Positions 1 to 5,610 of a stretch of 5,853 nt of DNA are shown here, piece by piece (positions within the stretch are counted from its first letter, which is position 1; the number at the start of each line of letters is the position of its first letter). The notes beneath the pieces are model-generated. The model was not told the DNA's origin, did no database searches, and worked only from the letters and a program-made list of their open reading frames with translations. The stretch lies in assembly GCA_031279915.1 (NCBI GenBank), contig JAITHO010000122.1, positions 1 to 5,853 of the forward strand, read 5' to 3'. The stretch comes from Tannerellaceae bacterium. GTDB taxonomy: Bacteria; Bacteroidota; Bacteroidia; Bacteroidales; Tannerellaceae. The translations under genes and the position numbers were made by a program.

Positions 1-232
1 CAACGCGGCGACCGAATCTTATGAAAAGCATCTGTTCCTCAAGCAAGGGCATTACAACTACGCCCTCCTTTTCGTTCCCAACGGAGGCTCGCGCGCCGAA
101 TCCGCCCCCAGTGAGCGCAATTTCTATCAAACCGAAAATGAGTATTATATCTACATTTATTATCGACCCTTCGGAGCAAGGTACGACCGCCTGATCGCCT
201 TCTCCCGAACCGATTCCTCTCCCTCCCGCTGA
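1..232 (+). CDS. Type IX secretion system plug protein (DUF5103-like), C-terminal fragment
   Basis: The reading frame is open from the left edge and ends at TGA 230-232, giving about 76 C-terminal residues; the start lies outside the window. The visible protein contains LFLKQGHYNYALLFVP, then NFYQTENEYYIYIYYRPFGA and RYDRLIAF. This pattern (a K-Q-G-x-Y-N-Y strand, a Y-x-T-E-N turn, then Y-Y-R-P-F-G-A-R-Y-D-R-L) is what I recall of the end of Bacteroidota DUF5103 proteins. One of these was identified as the plug that closes the periplasmic side of the giant SprA outer-membrane translocon of the type IX secretion system. The last dozen residues are Ser/Pro/Arg-rich and look unconserved. It converges on the isomerase gene across nearly 1 kb of non-coding repeat DNA. 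The family call rests on motif memory only; no full-length domain is visible. Confidence 0.72.
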   Translation, partial: NAATESYEKHLFLKQGHYNYALLFVPNGGSRAESAPSERNFYQTENEYYIYIYYRPFGARYDRLIAFSRTDSSPSR

Positions 233-336
233 TGCCTTTGGGCGGAATTGTCCCAGCCCTGTCCTACCTTGGTCTCAATCTTCCCCACTTCGCCTCAACT
301 CCGTCCGGAGTTTGCCTCAATTTTTTTGAAATGGAA

Positions 337-836
337 GGAAAAACAACATTGCGGGCAAACCTTTTTTGGAAATCGAGGCAAAAACAACTCTGGGAAAGGC
401 TCATTTTTCAGAGATCGAGGCAAAAACAACGTTGCGAAAGGCTCGTTTTCAGAGATCGAGGCAAAAACAACGTTGCGAAAGGCTCGTTTTTCAGAGATCG
501 AAGCAAAAACAACTCTGGAAAGGCTCGTTTTTTGAAGATCGAAGCAAAAACAACTCTGGAAAGGCTCGTTTTTTGGGAATCAAGGCAAAAACAACTCTGG
601 AAAACTAAGTTTTTTGGAAATCAAGGCAAAAACAACTCTGGAAAACTAAGTTTTCCAAAAATCGAGCCATCCCAGAATTGTTTTTCCTTCAATCTCCAAA
701 AATCGAGCCCTTCCAGAGTTGTTTTTCCTTCAATCTCCCAAAATCGAGCCCTTCCAGAGTTGTTTTTGCCCCGATCTCCCAAAATCGAGCCATCCCATAG
801 TTGTTTTTGGCCCAATCTCCAAAAATCGAGCCATCC
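337..836. repeat. 41/42-bp repeat array, eight direct then four inverted copies
   Basis: The anchor AAAAACAAC starts at 339, 380, 422, 463, 505, 546, 587 and 628, giving steps of 41 or 42 bp. Its reverse complement GTTGTTTTT then occurs at 677 (as ATTGTTTTT), 718, 759 and 800, always 41 bp apart. The unit reads roughly GGCAAAAACAACTCTGGAAA, followed by GGCTCG, a run of 4-6 T and GGAGATCGA. Neighbouring copies share private variants: GTTGCG at 422 and 463, and AAACTAAG after 587 and 628. This suggests local tandem duplication. The 41-versus-42 step follows T-run length and other small indels. Because the step is not a multiple of three and the frame rotates from copy to copy, the long open frames over the array look incidental. 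Degenerate half-copies may flank it (about 296-335 and 840-875). The inverted halves could pair into a very long hairpin in RNA or single-stranded DNA. Function unknown. Confidence 0.93.
640..656. repeat. Perfect palindrome at the array's orientation switch
   Basis: GGAAAACT-A-AGTTTTCC is a perfect inverted repeat with 8-bp arms around A648, at the place where direct repeat copies give way to inverted ones. A wider symmetry centred near 656.5 pairs CAACTCTGG (633-641) with CCAGAATTG (672-680), with one mismatch. The junction can therefore fold in two registers. It may mark the inversion event that made the array; this is inference. Confidence 0.75.
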
Positions 837-883
837 GCAACCTTGCGTTGCCTCTAATTCCGAAAAAGTTGCCTCAACAAATT

Positions 884-918
884 CCCCTCCTCCGGAGGAG
901 CGCCGAAGGGCGGGGCGC
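884..918. repeat. REP-like GC-rich double hairpin
   Basis: CTCCTCCGGAGGAG (887-900) is a perfect 14-bp palindrome. It is followed by GCGCC (900-904) pairing with GGCGC (914-918). An outer stem is also possible between CCCC (884-887) and GGGG (912-915), giving a clover-like fold. GC-rich elements of this general design are common in intergenic DNA of Bacteroidota and resemble repetitive extragenic palindromes. Placement between convergent genes fits, and it could also help stop transcription, although no T-run follows. Genome-wide copy number cannot be judged here. Confidence 0.5.
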
Positions 919-1082
919 TAATAACTAAAGCTAGCCCAATTCAATTGCCTTTGAGACAAAACCATCCCTCCGCCCCCTCCACAGGAGAGGAATTGATGGC
1001 GTGCTGATATTGAGTTTGCCCCAATCATTGCCTATCCGGATATTATCGGCAGCAAATCAGTAATAATGTAAAGCAAACGGCA
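919..1082. other. Intergenic stretch, no gene seen
   Basis: No convincing coding frame lies here. A short GC-rich hairpin, CTCC-aca-GGAG (977-987), lies inside a longer CCATC (962-966) / GATGG (995-999) pairing. It may be a decayed second copy of the neighbouring REP-like element. The rest appears featureless. Confidence 0.4.
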
Positions 1083-1140
1083 CAAAGAAACTCCGTGCTT
1101 CCCTTTGCAGATATGCTGAAGTTATTGGGAAGGCACGGAG
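1083..1140 (-). terminator. Probable terminator of the isomerase gene
   Basis: CTCCGTGCTTCCC (1091-1103) pairs with GGGAA (1127-1131) and GCACGGAG (1133-1140), making a 13-bp stem with a single bulged base at 1132. Read on the minus strand, the stem is followed by TTTCTTTG (1083-1090), a T-rich though interrupted tail. It starts about 55 bp past the stop codon of the minus-strand isomerase gene, as expected for a factor-independent terminator. The loop is long (about 23 nt, with an internal GCA/TGC pairing), which lowers confidence. Confidence 0.55.
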
Positions 1141-1195
1141 GAACTTAAAAACAATGTACAGGGAAATGGAATATTGCCGGCTCGCAGCTCGACAA

Positions 1196-2080
1196 TTATA
1201 TTTTTGTCCAGGGATATTGTGAGAGGTATTCAAAATTGTTTTTGAGGACTGCGAATACGTCTCCGCCGGTTTCCTGTTCGACGGTGAGGTCAATGAGTCC
1301 GAGCTCGTTGGCTTGTGCAAAAAGCTGTGCGTAAGGAACGTCGCCCTTGCCTAATTCCTTGTATCCTTCGCCTTTTTTGAAGTCGGATGCATGCCAACTT
1401 AGGAATCGTTTGGGGTAGTTTTTCATGTAGGCAAGTATGTCGCCTCCGCCGTTAACGGCATGTCCGAGGTCTATCTGGAAGAAAACGAGTTCGGGATCGG
1501 TGTTTTTGAGTAGAACGTCGATGATCGTTTCGCCTTCAACTTGATGAAATTCTGCGTGATGATTGTGGTATCCAAATCGTAGTCCCGCTTCGCGGCAAAG
1601 AGTTCCGATTTTGTTGAATTGCTCGGCTATTCGTTTGAGGTCATCGAGGGATTTGTCGGAAGGGAGGAAAGATTGTACGAGCAATTGTCCGCCGGCTTCG
1701 TTCATTGCGGCCGTACTTTTGCGCCAGTAATCCCATTCGGTAGCGTTAATATCTTCGGGCAGCAATGGAGTTCCGCAGTGCGTTCCTGAAAGCTGTATTC
1801 CTACGTCTTTCATCATGTTGGCCCATTCTTTGAGGGGCTTGTTGAGGAAAGTTGATCCGTTAAATCCATAAGCTTCGGCCCTTGCATAACCAATATCGGC
1901 TAATTTTTTGAGGCATCCAGTGGCATCGTTGGGCAGCAATTTGTTAATACTGTAAAGTTGTATGCCGATGCGATTGCGGCTTGCTGCTGTACATGCGCTT
2001 GCGAAGGCCGGCAGGGCCGTAGCTGCGTAGCATGCAGCAGCAGCGGCCATACTTTTGTTGATAAATTCTCTTCTGTTCAT
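1196..2080 (-). CDS. Exported sugar phosphate isomerase/epimerase-type TIM-barrel protein
   Basis: The 294-residue product belongs to the xylose-isomerase-like TIM-barrel superfamily (AP endonuclease 2 fold), whose members isomerise or epimerise sugars and inositols using a divalent metal. The N-terminus MNRREFINKSMAAAAAC resembles a twin-arginine signal (R3-R4), followed by a hydrophobic Ala-rich stretch ending in AFASAC. C30 could be a lipoprotein cysteine or simply follow a signal peptidase site. The barrel starts at IGIQLYSI (about 38-45). Candidate metal and substrate ligands are H172-N173-H174 with E177, D204 and H207 in QIDLGH, H230 in WHASD, and E268/E270 in VEQE. Length is normal for the exported Bacteroidota subgroup. 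I chose ATG 2080 over an in-frame ATG at 2113 because the Tat-like motif begins there; the longer form would put 11 unconserved residues in front. The substrate is unknown. It is transcribed alone from a TAnnTTTG promoter. Confidence 0.88.
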   Translation of the reverse strand: MNRREFINKSMAAAAACYAATALPAFASACTAASRNRIGIQLYSINKLLPNDATGCLKKLADIGYARAEAYGFNGSTFLNKPLKEWANMMKDVGIQLSGTHCGTPLLPEDINATEWDYWRKSTAAMNEAGGQLLVQSFLPSDKSLDDLKRIAEQFNKIGTLCREAGLRFGYHNHHAEFHQVEGETIIDVLLKNTDPELVFFQIDLGHAVNGGGDILAYMKNYPKRFLSWHASDFKKGEGYKELGKGDVPYAQLFAQANELGLIDLTVEQETGGDVFAVLKNNFEYLSQYPWTKI

Positions 2081-2129
2081 ATTAGTGATAGGTATTAAAT
2101 GATTAAGTAACATATTTTGTTTGTGCGGC

Positions 2130-2161
2130 CAAAGTTAGCGTAAGAAGATCGGATACACAAG
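2130..2161 (-). promoter_or_regulatory. Bacteroidota-type promoter of the isomerase gene
   Basis: On the minus strand TAACTTTG (2137 down to 2130) matches the Bacteroidetes -7 consensus TAnnTTTG perfectly. CTTG (2161-2158), 20 nt upstream, approximates the -33 TTTG element. Transcription would begin near 2123, leaving about 43 nt of leader before ATG 2080. This start point also favours ATG 2080 over ATG 2113. Confidence 0.6.
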
Positions 2162-2173
2162 AGGCGTTTTTAT

Positions 2174-2181
2174 TACATTTG
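2174..2181 (+). promoter_or_regulatory. -7 element of the helicase gene promoter
   Basis: TACATTTG is a perfect TAnnTTTG match 26 bp before ATG 2208, predicting a start near 2188 and a short leader of about 20 nt. No good -33 TTTG is seen at the usual distance. The leader (AAATAGATAAAACA) has no Shine-Dalgarno sequence but is A-rich, as is common in this phylum. It lies back-to-back with the isomerase promoter, so both genes share one small control region. Confidence 0.55.
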
Positions 2182-2207
2182 CCTATAATCGTTAAATAGA
2201 TAAAACA

Positions 2208-4919
2208 ATGTTTGATATACTGTTTCATAGCGATCTTGACGTTAATTCTGTGGCGAAAACATTTCCAAAAACGCTTAAGAATCTTCAAGATGGCGATTTC
2301 AAAAGCGCCGATGTGCGCAAGATGTCGGGCACGGATTTTTACCGTGCTCGCCTCGACATTCGTGATCGTTTACTCTTCAACTTCGTAACGTATAACGATC
2401 GAAAGTACATTCTTCTTTTGGAGGTTATCAAGGAGCATAACTATGCTCGCAGCCGCTTTCTGCGTGGCGGAGCCGTTGTTGATGAAGAGCGATTTACGCC
2501 GGTTTTATCCACCGATGCGTCGATTTCCGAATCATCAACAGAGCTTCGCTACCTTCATCCTGAGATTAAAACCGTTCATACGCTAAATAAGTTCATCTCC
2601 TTTGATCTTCAGCAGCAAGACGTGTATGCTTTGCATCCTCCGCTCATTATTGTAGGCTCTGCCGGCAGCGGCAAGACGGCTTTGGTTCTGGAAAAGCTTA
2701 AGGAGCTTCCGGGTAATGTGGCCTATATATCACTTTCGAAATATCTTGTGGATAATGCATCCTTTCTGTATTATTCTTATGGTTATGACAATGCATCTCA
2801 GGAGGCCGAGTTCTTGAGCCTGAATGATTATCTGTCGCTTTGGCGCAAACCGGAGGGCCGCGAGATTGATTTTCCGCTCTTCGAACGCTGGTTCATGCGT
2901 CATCAGCAAGCCCTTCGAATCCATGAGCCTTATCGAGTCTTTGAGGAATTTAAGGGAGTGATAACCGGAGCTCCTGTGCATACGGCTTGGCTTTCGGTCG
3001 ACGAATATATGTCCTTGGGAGTTAAGCAATCCATCTTTGGCCTTTCGGAACGGGAGCGCCTATATCCACTGTTCCTGAAATATCTGGAATGGATGAAGAG
3101 TGAGAGTCTTTATGACGGCAATATACATTGCTATGAGCACATCCCGCTCATCCGGCAGTGCTACGATTACGTGATGGTCGACGAGGTGCAAGACATGACC
3201 AACATTCAGCTCCGGAGCATACTTACATCGCTAAGAAATCCGGCCAACTTCATCTTCGCAGGCGATAGCAACCAGATTGTGCATCCAAACTTTTTTTCGT
3301 GGAGCAAAATCAAAACTTACTTCTATAACAGCGGCGAAGCTAAAGACAGCACAATCCAAATCTTGCATGCCAACTATCGCAATAGCTCCAAGATAGTAGA
3401 ACTAAGCAATAATCTGCTGAAGATTAAAAACAGCCGCTTCGGTTCCATAGATCGCGAAACCAATTACCTTATCAACCCCATCCAACACGATAGCGGCGAA
3501 ATACTCCTTTATGCCGACGACGACAATATAAAACTTGAGCTCAACCGGCGCACGCAAGACAGTACCAAGTTTGCGGTTATCGTTCCCGACAGATTGCAAA
3601 AGGCGAAAGCCGCTCTATTTTTCAAGACCCCGCTTGTGTTTAGTGTGCACGAAGTAAAGGGTCTGGAGTACGAAAATGTTATTCTGATCGACTTCGTTTC
3701 ATACCATGAAGCCGAATTTAGAGAGATCATCTCCGGAGTTAGCAGCGACGATCTCAAACTCGACGATCTGCGCTACAACCGCGCCTCCAGCAAGCACGAC
3801 AAAGACGCCGAGGTATATAAATTCTACATCAACTCCTTTTACGTAGCCATAACTCGCGCCATCAAGAACATCTACATCTTCGAGCAATGCGTAGATCATC
3901 CCGCCCTCGCTCTCCTCCAGATGCAGGAGAACCGCCTCGGCATCCAGGTATCCGAAAGCAAATCCTCGAAAGAAGAATGGCTCGACGAGGCCCGTCGGCT
4001 CGAAGAACAAGGAAAGTACGAGCAAGCCGAACAAATCCGCGCCAAATATCTCGGCTACGAATATATCAGCCGCGACGAAATCGAACAGATCCGCGAACGC
4101 GCCCTCGATCCGCTTCTGACCGAAGCCGAAGTCAGACGCGAGCGCAAGCAGCTCTTCCAGTATGCCATCAATCACCGTTGCTACGAGTGGATCGACGCCC
4201 TGGCCAAACTTCAGCTGCAGAGAGCCGTTGCATACATGAAAGAGCTTCGAACCGACCGCCGCGAATACGAAAAGAACATTCGCGTAGGCAACAAATCCCA
4301 CATCCAACGTGTGATAAGTAAATACGGAGTAGACTTCACCAACGACGATAACACCACAGGCCTAATGCTGGCCCTCAGCTACGGACAGTCATCCATCGCC
4401 GACCAATTCCTCTCTCAAGGAGCCTCCATCCGACTAACCGACAAATCAAATCTAACCGCCTTCGACTATCTCCTAAACAACTTCCTCACCAACAAAAACA
4501 ACAAGCAACGACCCCAATACTACATCAATGATAAAGCTCTCATCCGCTACTGGGACAAGGTGCGCCCCCTCGAAATCAAGTATGAGTTTCGCCAACGTAT
4601 TTTCAGCATCGGATCGCACAGCATGCTGTTCGTCCTGATACTCCTAATCCGTAACACCATTGATACCCCGCTTAATTCCACAGCCATCCCCGGCGCCTAC
4701 GTTGCGAACGATGCAAGTTCATTCTCTTTGGACGCCTTAGAAAAGCTGATCGAAATGTTTCCGGATGAGATTTTGCCGCCCTATCGCAAGAAGCGTTCAT
4801 ATTTAAGCAGTATAATGTCGGCTCACGAATTGTCAAAAGATTCGCATTACGGGAAAGCTACCTTCATGCGCGTCAAGCGCGGCTTGTATAAGATTAATCC
4901 GGAGATTGTATTCTGTTGA
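2208..4919 (+). CDS. SF1 (UvrD/Rep-like) helicase with RelE-like N-terminus and TPR/ankyrin C-terminus
   Basis: A 903-residue protein. Residues about 1-90 (KMSGTDFYRARLDIRDRLLF, then YILLLEVIKEHNYARSRFL) have the strand pattern and basic residues of a RelE/ParE-type toxin fold. The helicase core follows: Walker A GSAGSGKT (150-157), motif Ia VAYISLSKYL (171-180), Walker B VDEVQD (324-329), motif III AGDSNQIVHP (351-360), motif IV NYRNS (389-393), motif V HEVKGLEYENV (481-491) and motif VI YVAITRA (545-551). All look intact, so it should be an ATP-dependent nucleic-acid translocase. Residues 588-620 look like a TPR-type helical pair (LDEARRLEEQGKYEQAEQI). Residues about 693-760 hold two ankyrin-like repeats (GLMLALSYGQSSIADQFLSQGA). 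Helicase plus TPR plus ankyrin recalls eukaryotic TRANK1. The final 140 residues are unrecognised. ATG 2208 follows a good promoter. It is a single-gene unit converging on ssrA. DNA versus RNA as substrate, and any defence role, are unknown. Confidence 0.9.
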   Translation: MFDILFHSDLDVNSVAKTFPKTLKNLQDGDFKSADVRKMSGTDFYRARLDIRDRLLFNFVTYNDRKYILLLEVIKEHNYARSRFLRGGAVVDEERFTPVLSTDASISESSTELRYLHPEIKTVHTLNKFISFDLQQQDVYALHPPLIIVGSAGSGKTALVLEKLKELPGNVAYISLSKYLVDNASFLYYSYGYDNASQEAEFLSLNDYLSLWRKPEGREIDFPLFERWFMRHQQALRIHEPYRVFEEFKGVITGAPVHTAWLSVDEYMSLGVKQSIFGLSERERLYPLFLKYLEWMKSESLYDGNIHCYEHIPLIRQCYDYVMVDEVQDMTNIQLRSILTSLRNPANFIFAGDSNQIVHPNFFSWSKIKTYFYNSGEAKDSTIQILHANYRNSSKIVELSNNLLKIKNSRFGSIDRETNYLINPIQHDSGEILLYADDDNIKLELNRRTQDSTKFAVIVPDRLQKAKAALFFKTPLVFSVHEVKGLEYENVILIDFVSYHEAEFREIISGVSSDDLKLDDLRYNRASSKHDKDAEVYKFYINSFYVAITRAIKNIYIFEQCVDHPALALLQMQENRLGIQVSESKSSKEEWLDEARRLEEQGKYEQAEQIRAKYLGYEYISRDEIEQIRERALDPLLTEAEVRRERKQLFQYAINHRCYEWIDALAKLQLQRAVAYMKELRTDRREYEKNIRVGNKSHIQRVISKYGVDFTNDDNTTGLMLALSYGQSSIADQFLSQGASIRLTDKSNLTAFDYLLNNFLTNKNNKQRPQYYINDKALIRYWDKVRPLEIKYEFRQRIFSIGSHSMLFVLILLIRNTIDTPLNSTAIPGAYVANDASSFSLDALEKLIEMFPDEILPPYRKKRSYLSSIMSAHELSKDSHYGKATFMRVKRGLYKINPEIVFC

Positions 4920-4950
4920 AATGGGGAAATTGTAATGGGCAACAGCCAAA

Positions 4951-4989
4951 GCATTTCATTACGGGAAGGTAGATCCCGTAATGAAATGC
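4951..4989. terminator. Perfect 16-bp hairpin between convergent genes, likely bidirectional terminator
   Basis: GCATTTCATTACGGGA (4951-4966) and its exact reverse complement (4974-4989) flank a 7-nt loop AGGTAGA. It lies 32 bp after the helicase stop and 25 bp beyond the 3' end of ssrA, where one stem could serve both strands. Neither side has a strong T-run: the plus strand continues AAAACTTG and the minus strand TTTGGCTG. Termination is therefore inferred from position and stem stability. The 11-mer CATTACGGGAA of the left arm also occurs at 4845-4855 inside the helicase gene. Confidence 0.7.
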
Positions 4990-5013
4990 AAAACTTGTAT
5001 GTAAAATGATTTG

Positions 5014-5409
5014 TGGAGCTGGAGGGAGTCGAACCCTCGTCCAATCGAGGAATTAATCTGCTTTCTACATGTTTATCTTCGCTTTGTTTGTCGGGAAAGG
5101 GCAAGACCGAAGCAACCAACCCAATCCTTAGCCTCTTTAATTTTGCTTAAAGCTCAAGGCATGCTTTAAACTATCTCCGATTTATCTGCACCGCCGGTTC
5201 GGACCGCTTCGAAGCCACAGCATCCGGGCGATGTCTCGTCTCCACAACTGTTGCAGAGATTAAGCGTCAATCTACTGTACTTCGACTACGCAGCGAGAGC
5301 GTAAGAATTTTCGCCAATTAATTTGCGTTGTCTGAGATTTAAGTGCAAGCCAACTACGCACTACATGCTTACAAACCACTTCTACCCGCTGTCAAAACCG
5401 GTCAGCCCC
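5014..5409 (-). ncRNA. ssrA: tmRNA (transfer-messenger RNA)
   Basis: Read on the minus strand, the RNA begins GGGGCTGACCGGTTTTGACA (from 5409), the conserved tmRNA 5' end. It ends GAGGG-TTCGACT-CCCTC followed by CAGCTCCA (to 5014). The acceptor stem forms from GGGGCTG and CAGCTCC with one G-U pair, leaving A5014 as discriminator. The encoded next bases are CAA, so the terminal CCA must be added after transcription. The internal frame encodes the proteolysis tag GENSYALAA. At 396 nt the size is normal for one-piece tmRNA. It rescues stalled ribosomes together with SmpB and tags unfinished proteins for degradation. The gene converges with the helicase gene. Confidence 0.97.
5286..5315 (-). other. 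tmRNA tag-peptide reading frame
   Basis: On the minus strand GGC GAA AAT TCT TAC GCT CTC GCT GCG TAG encodes GENSYALAA and stop. GGC (5315-5313) is the probable resume codon, by analogy with G-E-N/T-N-Y-A-L-A-A tags of Bacteroidales. The ALAA end is the protease-recognition tail. Serine replaces the asparagine more often found at position 4. Confidence 0.9.
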
Positions 5410-5610
5410 GTTTATTAGCCATCGTTTTAAAATGGTGAGAAAATCCTGGAGGCAAAACTCTTTTGCAACTCTTGGGTTATTCTCCGTGGCAAAAATAAAT
5501 AAAGATTTTAATCCTGCAAAACTGCCTCCCGCAATGTATAGGGCAAACCTTAAATCAAGCATAGTGCATGATAAATAAATATTATTTTTTCGGCATCAAC
5601 ATTTCCGTCG
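5410..5610. other. AT-rich intergenic stretch upstream of ssrA, no gene seen
   Basis: No convincing coding frame on either strand. A small hairpin GCAAAA-CTC-TTTTGC lies at 5452-5466. GGAGGCA (5448-5454) is inverted as TGCCTCC (5523-5529). ATCCTG followed closely by CAAAACT occurs twice (from 5443 and from 5511). These look like decayed repeat units but match neither array well. The segment 5569-5610 may be a degenerate first unit of the downstream 42-bp array. Confidence 0.4.
5422..5456 (-). promoter_or_regulatory. Possible ssrA promoter region
   Basis: Upstream of ssrA on the minus strand, TTTG (5456-5453) lies about 20 nt before an AT-rich TTTTAAAA stretch that could act as a degenerate -7 element. 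The mature 5' end at 5409 is made by RNase P, so initiation may lie upstream of it. No TAnnTTTG consensus is present, and the call is tentative. Confidence 0.25.

Noticed and set aside
337..836. CRISPR array
   Set aside because: Copies are contiguous 41/42-bp units with no unique spacers, half are inverted, and there are no cas genes.
232..921. Long plus-strand open frame (229 codons) and shorter frames on both strands across the first array
   Set aside because: The 41/42-bp unit is not a multiple of three, so the same DNA is read in rotating frames (RQKQ, GKNN, AKTT). Several frames are open at once on both strands simply because the unit lacks stop codons.
3699..4307. 202-codon minus-strand open frame
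   Set aside because: It lies wholly inside the helicase gene, antisense to its motif V to TPR region, and is explained by codon bias in that gene.
3887..4321. 144-codon plus-strand open frame
   Set aside because: It is an out-of-frame shadow of the helicase gene; its Arg/Pro-rich composition is typical of a shifted frame.
5014..5100. tRNA gene suggested by the GGTTCGACTCC T-arm
   Set aside because: The T-arm and acceptor stem belong to tmRNA; no anticodon arm is present and the 5' partner lies nearly 400 nt away.
4847..5119. 90-codon minus-strand open frame
   Set aside because: It overlaps the tmRNA 3' half, the hairpin and the helicase 3' end, so it is not a separate gene.
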